From assembly GCF_014635825.1 (NCBI RefSeq), contig NZ_BMDO01000005.1:1-64000 (forward strand): a stretch of 64,000 bases of DNA, written 5' to 3'. Source of the DNA: Mucilaginibacter galii (GTDB taxonomy: Bacteria > Bacteroidota > Bacteroidia > Sphingobacteriales > Sphingobacteriaceae). Made by a program: the position numbers and the translations under genes. The notes below the pieces were generated by a model, which did not search any database, was not told the origin of the DNA, and was given only the letters and a program-made list of their open reading frames with translations. Below are positions 16,163-24,033 of the stretch, piece by piece. Position 1 is the first letter of the stretch. Each line of letters begins with the position of its first letter.

Positions 16163-16678
16163 TTATTTATAATTTTCTTTTTTAAGTTCATATCCATTAC
16201 TTCCATAAAGTTGAGCACTTTGGTTTACAAGGTGTCGGAACGAAGTATCAATTGAGCTAGCAGACCAACCAATCTTAAAATCATTTACCAGCATGTATGC
16301 AGCTTGTTGATCTGCTGTTAATTGGCCCCAGGCAGTTTGGTATTCCAATACCATGCTTAATCGTGTTCCTACTATGTTGTTCCAATCATTACTTCCAGGA
16401 CGTTCACCGCTTTGTGCCTTACCCTCTTCGTTTATGGTATACTTTACGGCCCTTATCACAACATCGCTGCTATTAAGTAAGGTTATACTAACTTTTTTAA
16501 GATATTTACTTTCAGCCAGTTTCAACACATCGTGTATCAGCCGTTCTGCATACTCCATTGTCCACTTATCAGTCCTTCGCGCAATCATGCGTAAATCTGC
16601 TTCAAACCCTTCAAACGTTTTTCGGATATCAATTACGGTATAGGTCTTGGTATTTGTTGTTGTATTATATTGGCTCAT
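16163..16678 (-). CDS. cap7: Cap7: bacterial HORMA-domain protein of type III CBASS
   Basis: A 171-residue single domain. The start (KTYTVIDIRKTFEGFEADLRMIARRT) and the WTMEYAERLIHDVLKLAE helix match the bacterial HORMA proteins of CBASS, which close around a peptide motif and then bind and activate the CD-NTase. Gene order CD-NTase, HORMA, TRIP13 fixes the role. Only one HORMA gene is present, as in the single-HORMA subtype. Confidence 0.85.
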   Translation of the reverse strand: MSQYNTTTNTKTYTVIDIRKTFEGFEADLRMIARRTDKWTMEYAERLIHDVLKLAESKYLKKVSITLLNSSDVVIRAVKYTINEEGKAQSGERPGSNDWNNIVGTRLSMVLEYQTAWGQLTADQQAAYMLVNDFKIGWSASSIDTSFRHLVNQSAQLYGSNGYELKKENYK

Positions 16679-16680
16679 GA

Positions 16681-17652
16681 TTAATCTTGATTAATGTTGA
16701 AACTTGGACCGAACACCGACTTCCACTCTTCGTTTGTACTCCCGCCGGTGTTTATAGATTGGGCATAATTCAAAGCCTCGAAAGCAAAGTCAGCTTCTTT
16801 AGCAATATCAGCCCAGGTTATGGTGTCTGTTTTTTTGCCGGCATTATTTTCATTATTAGTTGGATCGCCAATAAATACGGGTGTACTATAAACTGGTATT
16901 TGATTTATAGCCTCTTTAAACTTTATTACCGGGAAGTTAGGGCCACTCACAAACCTAAAAAAACGGATAATACCTTCTTCGATATTGGTTTCTATACCTT
17001 CATTAACATCAAGGTAAGCTACGATGAGTTCAATCATAAAGGATGTTAACTCAGGTTTAAGCTCCTTGTAATTACGCCACCATTTTAAACAGCGTACTAT
17101 TGCGTTGAATGAGTTGTTGGCCTGGTATCTGTTTTTAGCAAAGGCAAGCTGCCCCTCGACGCTAGTTGTATACTTACCACCACCACCTCTTTGCGGCTGC
17201 AAAACATAACCGGCAGGTGAAGCTAATGGTACAACTGGAACAATATCAATTTCGAGCCCTGAACTGATAAATTTAATTTTAATGGATTTGGTATTACCTT
17301 CCATATCTACATCTCTTTCGATATCCTTAGTTGGGTAAATACTGGCCAAATAATCATACACAAAGTCGTGTAGTTTCTTTAAATCCTTAGCCAGGTTCGC
17401 ATCACCTTCAACATAGAGTATCAGGTCGATATCTATCGGATGCTCACCTGTGTGACGCAGGATAGTGTGTTTTTTCCAAGATCCTGCAATTAAAAACTTC
17501 GTTACCCTAATGGCGTTGCGTTCGTCGTTTTTAATTTTGTCTTGCAGCTTATCCTTTAAATGGGTTAGCTGATCGCGATACTTGCCCATATTCTCTTGTT
17601 TAAGTTTGATACGATGGACAAAATTTTTCAATTCACTGTTTGTTAACTTCAT
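16681..17652 (-). CDS. CD-NTase (cGAS/DncV-like nucleotidyltransferase) of type III CBASS
   Basis: Nucleotidyltransferase core: GS at 57-58 (AGSWKKHT), metal-binding DID at 74-76 (HPIDIDLILYV) and the third Asp at 136 (LEIDIVPVVP). It makes a cyclic di- or trinucleotide after phage sensing through the HORMA partner. I place the start at ATG 17652, which has AGGAGAAG seven bases upstream; an open extension to 17700 codes for that same ribosome site and is probably not translated. It heads a tight four-gene operon with spacings of 2, 5 and 2 bp. The exact product cannot be read from sequence. Confidence 0.88.
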   Translation of the reverse strand: MKLTNSELKNFVHRIKLKQENMGKYRDQLTHLKDKLQDKIKNDERNAIRVTKFLIAGSWKKHTILRHTGEHPIDIDLILYVEGDANLAKDLKKLHDFVYDYLASIYPTKDIERDVDMEGNTKSIKIKFISSGLEIDIVPVVPLASPAGYVLQPQRGGGGKYTTSVEGQLAFAKNRYQANNSFNAIVRCLKWWRNYKELKPELTSFMIELIVAYLDVNEGIETNIEEGIIRFFRFVSGPNFPVIKFKEAINQIPVYSTPVFIGDPTNNENNAGKKTDTITWADIAKEADFAFEALNYAQSINTGGSTNEEWKSVFGPSFNINQD

Positions 17653-17926
17653 TGCAGTTCTTCTCCTGTACACTTTACGTGCACCTTTTTTGGTGTTCAA
17701 TAAAATCCATTTAAATCGGCAGGAACGCTCCGGTAACAGGAGAGAAGTATGAAATGATAGCCTACAGCTTATAAACCACGACAGTTTAAAATTTTTGTAT
17801 GTTTGCTGCGTTACTAAAATACCGTTGTCATACTAGCATGTCAGAACCTAACGGTTCACCTGTTTACTTTGACACACTTAAAACCTGATCGGCCTCGACC
17901 CCTTTCAGGTTTTTTCTTTTATATTA

Positions 17927-19267
17927 TCATAGTACATATTTTACGACTGGTAGCTGTAACTGCTTTTCTCCAGGTTCCAAATTATCGATATCAAATCCGC
18001 TTACAGCGTTGAACATTTTTTCAACGTCACGTATTTCCTGTTTTTTCATTTTATCGCCAATCAACAAATAGGTTGTTAATGACGCTGCACGTTCACGCGC
18101 ATCAGGACTTGCTATTATTGATTTGTTAAGGTTAATAATAATGTTAACCCAATGCGGATCATTCATACTCCAGGTAAGGGTGTTTGCACGTTCTATCAGT
18201 TTATCAAGGGACAATGTTGATTTTTTCATCGCGCCAACTAAGCCTTCAATAAACGCTATCTGGCCGGCGGGCTTAAACAATAAACTGTATTTATGAGACT
18301 CCTTGCGCATATCCGAAACCGTCTCACCACTTTCCTTATCTTTAACATCTTTGAAGGGAGTAAATTTCGAAAAAAGGGTATTCCAGAAGTTATTTACAAT
18401 GTTACCGGCCTCTGTTAATTCTTCGGCAGATGGCCGGTTTATGGTATCTTTTTCACTAAATTCTCGGAACCTTTCTTCTTTCTTCAGTATGGTTTGAGTC
18501 ATTTCATATAGCGCGCTTAGCGTGGTAAAGCTACCGCTACGAGCTGACAAGGTATTATTACGCCAGCTTACCAAACCCTCTTCGCTCAGTTTAACATCTG
18601 AATAAAATGGGGCATCTTCGTCATAAACCAGCCTGCGGGTAACAATTGCAAATCCATCGTCTTCGCTAGTTAAAATATTATCACCACGGCTTGTTGATTT
18701 TGCATACCGGTTTACTTTATTGAATATTCTTCTGGTTTTTTCGTCGCTCTCATGGTTAATGAAGATCACACTAACTTCATCATTGGCTATTTTTTCACTT
18801 TCAGTACCTTCCACTTCTCCCTGCATTACGCTTTTTAAACCATACCACCTATGTTGCCCATCTAAAACTAGTAGTTTACCGCCATCAATAGTAATGAAGC
18901 CAATATCTTCAGCTTGACTCTTGTAAGCCCGCGGTAAGTTCATTTTAAAGTCCTTTACTAAGCTTTCAAATATTAACTCACCATCGTAAACTAATACTAT
19001 GATCGAACCAAAAAACCGATCAGGTGAATTAGCTAGATAAGGGGCTATCTGATCTTTTACTCTTTTTAAGTTTGCATCGCGCTGCATCCGTTCATGAGGT
19101 GGTAGATCTTTCCACCACTCTTTATATGCTTCAGCCGGGCTTACGCCTTGAAGAAACTCACGGACAACCATCTTTGATAGAAAATACACTGTATTTCCCA
19201 TTTTACCTCTTAATGCTGGTGATACTATTGCCATAACGTCATCTATGTTTGTCGCAAACTTTGTCAA
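17927..19267 (-). CDS. DndB-like DGQHR-domain protein
   Basis: A 446-residue protein with the DGQHR signature (LLVLDGQHRWYGLKS, about residues 133-147) and the later INHESDEKTRRIFNKVNRYAKS segment of the DndB family. DndB proteins accompany DNA phosphorothioation systems, where they modulate modification or repress transcription, and NTP-related activity has been proposed. Here it is a single gene between the CBASS operon and the Ssp operon, separated from the latter by a terminator at 19333-19367. Dnd proteins DndCDE are not in the window, so it may serve the Ssp system instead. Confidence 0.75.
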   Translation of the reverse strand: MTKFATNIDDVMAIVSPALRGKMGNTVYFLSKMVVREFLQGVSPAEAYKEWWKDLPPHERMQRDANLKRVKDQIAPYLANSPDRFFGSIIVLVYDGELIFESLVKDFKMNLPRAYKSQAEDIGFITIDGGKLLVLDGQHRWYGLKSVMQGEVEGTESEKIANDEVSVIFINHESDEKTRRIFNKVNRYAKSTSRGDNILTSEDDGFAIVTRRLVYDEDAPFYSDVKLSEEGLVSWRNNTLSARSGSFTTLSALYEMTQTILKKEERFREFSEKDTINRPSAEELTEAGNIVNNFWNTLFSKFTPFKDVKDKESGETVSDMRKESHKYSLLFKPAGQIAFIEGLVGAMKKSTLSLDKLIERANTLTWSMNDPHWVNIIINLNKSIIASPDARERAASLTTYLLIGDKMKKQEIRDVEKMFNAVSGFDIDNLEPGEKQLQLPVVKYVL

Positions 19268-19332
19268 AATATTAACTTGTTTGCCTGAGACAAACGTAAA
19301 ACTAATAACCTGTATTTCCTAAACAAATAAAT

Positions 19333-19367
19333 AAAAAACCCATGTTTGTCGAAAACATGGGTTTTTT
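19333..19367 (-). terminator. Terminator of the Ssp operon
   Basis: A stem of about 13 bp around a GTCGA loop (ACCCATGTTT with its complement), flanked by A and T runs on both sides, so it can work in either direction. It lies 46 bp after the SspE-like stop and separates it from the DndB-like gene. Confidence 0.8.
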
Positions 19368-19412
19368 ATTATTTGAAAAGATGTATAATTAGCGCAGAAT
19401 AGGCTTTTAAAC

Positions 19413-21725
19413 TCAAAATATCCAAGGGGCAACGCGATCCCAAAGCAACTCAAGTATTTTCTTAGCTCTACGTTTAACCATCAAATCATTCCATTCCAAA
19501 TCTTCTCCATTTAAGATATGGTTTATATGTGATGAGTAATTTGAATTTTGCAACATTTTTATAGTAGATTCAGATAACACAACTCCTTCGGATTTTGCCT
19601 TATTAGCTAACTCAATTAGTTTACCAGGGTCTTGTTCGCTCAAGTGCTTATAGTAAAGCACTTTCTCTTTCCAGCCCTTGTTGCTGGCGCTGCTATTCAC
19701 CGCCGTTGGTAGCAAAGTTAAATTACCTATTGAGTGGTAAAGCTTATCCAGTTCATATAAAGTTTCGCTCCACCTACCATTGGAACTTTCCGGCGCAATA
19801 TGCTCTATTGTTTGAAAGTCGGATGATTTCCATTTTTCTAGTTTAAGGAAAGGAGAAGAGTTTGGGGTGGCTGCTTTCATTAACCCGGGGTTTGATGGAT
19901 CTGGAATTGTGTCATGCGCACTATTATATAATGCAAACTTTGTAACAGAAGCAGAATTATCATACCTGCAAAATACAATAGCCTTTTCAAGCCATTCTTC
20001 TTTAGTTGATATACCTTTAGCCTTTAATGTGCCGGCAAGGTATTTTTTTACATCAGAAATTTTAAAATCCCTGTGGTCTACCCATTGGTGCGGTTCAATA
20101 CCAGATTTTGTCAGGCCCTTAAAAAAGCTTCTATAAGCATCGTCAAGGCCACCATTTGAATAGGAAGACCTCCAAATAATATAAAAGGCTGTAATTGCTT
20201 TAACTACATTAACAAAGTTCTTTACAGAATCCGGTTTACCCTCAACAACATTACTGTAAAAGCTAGCCAGTATGGTAATGGACATCTTATGGTTACTGTC
20301 TTTCAGGAATAACATAAGCAGTGACACAATGTCCGCATCCGATGAGCCTATTAGCACATCTATCGGCATGTTATTCTCACCTTTATAGTTATTCCATATT
20401 TCATCATAAAACTCTGAATAGTTGCCGAAGAATTTGATGAAGTCGCGCTTTGCCTCTGTGCCTGCAAGCTTTTTCTGATAAATTTTCTCAAGCCATTTTC
20501 GCTGAGAACTAAAGTGTGTTGCCAGCTTAGTACCTTCTATTGGTAACGCGAAGGAGGTAAGCAATTCGTTGGTCAACTTGCTTTTCTGTGCAGCACTTTT
20601 TAGATCGTCAAAGGCATGTTCTATTTTGCTGAAATATTTTTGTTCTACTGACCCTTTAAATTCACCACCATCTAAGTTAGCTGTGTTCACTACCAAAGGC
20701 TTGAATGTTTCAATAGCAGTTAATGGTGTACCTGTAGCGTTTAAGGACTGGAACATATCAAATGCCCAGTCATCATTTACAGGTTGGATAATGGTAAAGC
20801 AACAACGATCCAATAAATAATGGCAAACAGAAAGTATTTGAATCAGCGAAGACAATTGAAAACTGAACGATCCTTTATCAGTAAATTCCTCTATATCGAT
20901 CAGCTCAATTAAAGGTGTGCGGTCATATTGCCAAATATTTTCCTGACTTATGTTTTTGATAATATCGAGGCCGGAACAAAAACCACTATCATTAATATGT
21001 GCTTCAGTTACTGTCCGAGATAACCAGGCATTGGCAATAAACAAGTTCTTACCTGCATTACTATCCTTTTCAAATTTTGGATATTCCTTATTTCTAAAAA
21101 AGTGATCTATAAACTCAGATAAATATTGAGATACCGATGACTTATAGCTTTCATTATGAGCTTCTGCCATAACCCACTTGTCAACGCTGCCGCGTATTAT
21201 TTTCGGTTTGAGTGTGGGAGTGCCTCTTTTCAAGTCGACAGAAAATACATCTTTTAGTTTATCCTTCCAGTATTGGGTTATTTCGTTGATTTGATTTGTT
21301 AGTTCTTCTCTTTGCGCATCATCGAATTTTTTGATAGACTTAATTAACCGCTCCTGAGCAAGATCAATATGCTTAAATAGTAGTGCTGCTAATAAAGAAA
21401 TAGTGGATAGGCGTTGTTGCCCATCAATAACTTTCTCTATTGATGATGGCAGCGCCCGGGTGTCTTGAGGCTGGACTTTGTTTTTGTCTGCTTCCGTTAC
21501 GGTAATTATTGTTCCTAAAAAACGAATCTCATTTTCATCACTGTCTTCATCCTCAATAACATTCTCTACACCTTTTGAAATATCTTCCAATAATTGTTCG
21601 ATATTATCACTATCCCAACTGTATTCGCGTTGATACAGCGGAATGTAGAAGCCTACTCCAGGCCGTTGGTAATACTCGAAAACACTTCGGTTCTCAGTGT
21701 TAAAAGCATTGTCTATGTTTATCAT
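19413..21725 (-). CDS. sspE: SspE-like DUF262/DUF1524 phosphorothioate-sensing nuclease
   Basis: A DUF262 N-terminal part (IPLYQREYSW at 28-37 and DGQQR at 101-105, the NTPase motif) and a DUF1524 HNH C-terminal part (IEHIAPES 640-647, IGNLTLL 666-672, then a conserved Asn) in 770 residues. SspE senses phosphorothioate marks on self DNA through the first domain and nicks unmarked phage DNA with the second. Length and position after sspBCD agree. The gene starts 90 bp after the deoxyribosyltransferase-like gene, so it may also have its own promoter. A plain GmrSD nuclease is the alternative, but the context favours SspE. Confidence 0.8.
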   Translation of the reverse strand: MINIDNAFNTENRSVFEYYQRPGVGFYIPLYQREYSWDSDNIEQLLEDISKGVENVIEDEDSDENEIRFLGTIITVTEADKNKVQPQDTRALPSSIEKVIDGQQRLSTISLLAALLFKHIDLAQERLIKSIKKFDDAQREELTNQINEITQYWKDKLKDVFSVDLKRGTPTLKPKIIRGSVDKWVMAEAHNESYKSSVSQYLSEFIDHFFRNKEYPKFEKDSNAGKNLFIANAWLSRTVTEAHINDSGFCSGLDIIKNISQENIWQYDRTPLIELIDIEEFTDKGSFSFQLSSLIQILSVCHYLLDRCCFTIIQPVNDDWAFDMFQSLNATGTPLTAIETFKPLVVNTANLDGGEFKGSVEQKYFSKIEHAFDDLKSAAQKSKLTNELLTSFALPIEGTKLATHFSSQRKWLEKIYQKKLAGTEAKRDFIKFFGNYSEFYDEIWNNYKGENNMPIDVLIGSSDADIVSLLMLFLKDSNHKMSITILASFYSNVVEGKPDSVKNFVNVVKAITAFYIIWRSSYSNGGLDDAYRSFFKGLTKSGIEPHQWVDHRDFKISDVKKYLAGTLKAKGISTKEEWLEKAIVFCRYDNSASVTKFALYNSAHDTIPDPSNPGLMKAATPNSSPFLKLEKWKSSDFQTIEHIAPESSNGRWSETLYELDKLYHSIGNLTLLPTAVNSSASNKGWKEKVLYYKHLSEQDPGKLIELANKAKSEGVVLSESTIKMLQNSNYSSHINHILNGEDLEWNDLMVKRRAKKILELLWDRVAPWIF

Positions 21726-21815
21726 TAGAAAATTAAGGTCTGGAAGATTAGTAAATATTGGGGAAGTTAATGATTATTTTATTTACTCCTGAAATACCTT
21801 GGTTGGCGATACCGG

Positions 21816-22238
21816 TCAATACCTATCAAGAGGTATCGTTTTATTTGCTGTAGCAAACCGCTGTAGGAAATTTATACCGGCTTCTAGACTAGAAAAATGC
21901 GAATTCGAAGCATACCGCACGATGTTAAAATAGTTGGCAAAAGAGGGTTCTGAAACTGAGCGTTCATCAACCAAAATAATTGTTTTATTGAGGCCTAAAG
22001 CTAAACCCGCTTCAAATGCCAAACCATAACCGGAAGGATTCGACTTTTCCATATAAGCGAAAAGAATATCACATTCCTTAACAAAATGTATGTCCCAAGT
22101 AGTATAATCTACCGGATTATCAAGTCCATGTTCCCTGGGATTAAAAAAAATAAAACCATCACCCAACTGTTCTATAACTGTTTTTTGCCAGTTGCTACGG
22201 AAACCGCCGGATAAAAAAACTTTAGGTTGTTGCCCCAT
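21816..22238 (-). CDS. Nucleoside 2-deoxyribosyltransferase-like protein
   Basis: A 140-residue Rossmann-like protein: VFLSGGFRSNWQ at the start, DILFAYMEKSNPSGYGLAFEAGLALG near 58-83 (the Glu in FEAG is the usual catalytic residue) and TIILVDERS. This family cleaves or exchanges N-glycosidic bonds, and related DRHyd/TIR-like proteins act on NAD or nucleotides in defence. Its start overlaps the membrane-protein gene by 17 bp, so the two are a unit. Neither is part of the known ssp gene set. Confidence 0.7.
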   Translation of the reverse strand: MGQQPKVFLSGGFRSNWQKTVIEQLGDGFIFFNPREHGLDNPVDYTTWDIHFVKECDILFAYMEKSNPSGYGLAFEAGLALGLNKTIILVDERSVSEPSFANYFNIVRYASNSHFSSLEAGINFLQRFATANKTIPLDRY

Positions 22239-22917
22239 TTGTTAACTGTTTGGACAAATATATCGAAAAAGGTAGGCTCAAGGCAATAGCGTAAAAGCGG
22301 TTTCGCGTTTCTCTAAGCAAAAAGTAGCTACCAATCAGAGCCAGGTATAGTATCCAGAAATGACTGCCTGATTTGAAAAAATCTAACTGTACAAAACAAT
22401 GCTTCGCAATAGAATGCAGCAATCCAAAACATCCTATTGTAATCGATACGTTGCCAATATGTCTTGATAGTTCGGAGCGAAACATGAACGTATAAATTTT
22501 TTGATCCGCTTCTGGGGATAAGCTCATCATAATATTTCTAACCTCCCTAAGTGAGTCGAAATCTATGGCAGTCATACCTGGAGGCAATGGTTTGTTTTTT
22601 AAAATGTCAAGTGCGTTAATGTATGTTTTACGAACTTTTGCCTCATTCTCTTTTAGTTTCAAATAAGACCGCTTCCCCATTTTACGCTCCTTCAATTCGC
22701 TATAGCCATAAATTATGTAGCCTAGGATATAAGCTAAAAAACACACTACAGGTGACATCTCATTTGTCGTGCTCGAGATTAAATTACTATGATAGAAATA
22801 TTTAGGATTGATACACACGGACAGAATCAGCAACAGGTAAAGCCCAGGGATAAAATATCCAATAATATCCCAAACAAATTCTTTAAACGATTCAAAAAAA
22901 GACTTCACACCTTCCAT
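22222..22917 (-). CDS. Polytopic membrane protein in the Ssp operon, function unknown
   Basis: A 231-residue protein with about four hydrophobic segments: residues 15-36 and 54-72 near the N terminus, and two more at about 157-175 and 185-222, with a charged cytoplasmic-like loop of about 80 residues between. No family recognised. It lies 12 bp after sspD and overlaps the deoxyribosyltransferase-like gene by 17 bp. A membrane partner plus a nucleotide-active enzyme suggests an effector pair that senses or acts at the membrane, but this is only inference from the arrangement. Confidence 0.7.
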   Translation of the reverse strand: MEGVKSFFESFKEFVWDIIGYFIPGLYLLLILSVCINPKYFYHSNLISSTTNEMSPVVCFLAYILGYIIYGYSELKERKMGKRSYLKLKENEAKVRKTYINALDILKNKPLPPGMTAIDFDSLREVRNIMMSLSPEADQKIYTFMFRSELSRHIGNVSITIGCFGLLHSIAKHCFVQLDFFKSGSHFWILYLALIGSYFLLRETRNRFYAIALSLPFSIYLSKQLTNGATT

Positions 22918-22929
22918 ATTTTTATAAAG

Positions 22930-24033
22930 TTAAATAAAGCAAGAGGCGCAACCAACGCCTTCTTCTTCATCTAAAATATCAACTAAAAATTTAGACTTAT
23001 TTTTAGACCGTTCTATTCGTTTAGCATACTCATTTTTAATCTGATGTATTCTGTCTGCGGCAGTCAATTGCTCCAAACTTTCATTTTGCATCCAAGTATA
23101 ACCATCCTTTTCGTACGCCATCGCTTTTTTAAACAGCTCCGGATGTTGTTCATACAACCATACCCATTCAATTTTTTGTTGATAGAAGCAAAAGAAACAC
23201 CCAGAGCGGCTTCTGGCATAAGACGATTGTCTTCCGTCAACATCAAAATCAATTTTCTTATAATAAGCCGGAACACCAACGCCTGAGTCTTCTAATATTT
23301 TAAAAATGTCATCGCGTACCAAGTTATCTTCATTATCTAATAATGGAAAGTAAGCAGTATCCTGTGCAAGAGGGTAAGCAGTCGTTTTCAGATAGTCATA
23401 TATAAGATAGTTGGTTTCTTTGACACCTAATTCCAATAATTGATTTAGCTTGTTATGCATGTGGTAACTAGGACTTATTGGCTTCAACAATACCTGCATA
23501 ATTCGGGTTTTAGCAGATCCAAAATCCAATTGGTCAAGTGATGCGATCGTTTGCTCGATAATGTCATTAGCCAAGAACTTTTCTATTACATCCTCACTCC
23601 AAATATTTCTACGGAAAGGGAAAATAGATTGTATATTAGTTTTACGAGAAATATATCCCTCTCTGTCTTCATCACCCCGAATACCTACGTAAGATACAAC
23701 TAAGTCGTTACCGACATATTTCTCAAAAGGCTCTAACTTTAATTTCTTTGTGCACCACCTGGTATTTGAAGATGGCAAAAAGCCGCCATACATCTTTAAA
23801 AAATGGTCAAAGGGATCTTCATGACTATTCTCTGCGGCCTTTAAAATAGTAATGCTTTTACCAAGATAAACTTCTAAATTACTTATGAGCTGGTATGTCT
23901 CATCAAGTTCTTTACCGGTATCACTGGAGTAATAGTCTACCTCCATTAACGGATACAACATTTTTAAATAAATAGCAAGGGCCGCACTGTCCTTACCCCC
24001 CGAAATGCCTAATACGTGCCTTACTTTACTCAT
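22930..24033 (-). CDS. sspD: SspD: PAPS-reductase/ATP-pyrophosphatase-type sulfur transfer protein
   Basis: A PP-loop ATP pyrophosphatase: SGGKDS at 11-16, a TRWCTKKLKLEPF segment near 91-103 and a CFFCFYQQKIEW cluster with nearby Cys residues in the C-terminal third, as in DndC/SspD (some hold an Fe-S centre). It activates the DNA backbone for sulfur insertion. Start overlaps the ATPase gene by 8 bp. The cysteine desulfurase (SspA) is missing here; the host IscS could supply sulfur. Confidence 0.85.
   Translation of the reverse strand: MSKVRHVLGISGGKDSAALAIYLKMLYPLMEVDYYSSDTGKELDETYQLISNLEVYLGKSITILKAAENSHEDPFDHFLKMYGGFLPSSNTRWCTKKLKLEPFEKYVGNDLVVSYVGIRGDEDREGYISRKTNIQSIFPFRRNIWSEDVIEKFLANDIIEQTIASLDQLDFGSAKTRIMQVLLKPISPSYHMHNKLNQLLELGVKETNYLIYDYLKTTAYPLAQDTAYFPLLDNEDNLVRDDIFKILEDSGVGVPAYYKKIDFDVDGRQSSYARSRSGCFFCFYQQKIEWVWLYEQHPELFKKAMAYEKDGYTWMQNESLEQLTAADRIHQIKNEYAKRIERSKNKSKFLVDILDEEEGVGCASCFI

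Noticed and set aside
17653..17700. N-terminal extension of the CD-NTase
   Set aside because: It encodes the ribosome site of the ATG at 17652, so translation from 17700 is unlikely.
17884..17920. Hairpin ACCTGA/TCAGGT with T run downstream of the DndB-like gene
   Set aside because: Only 6 bp of stem with a loop of about 16 bases; too weak to call a terminator with confidence.
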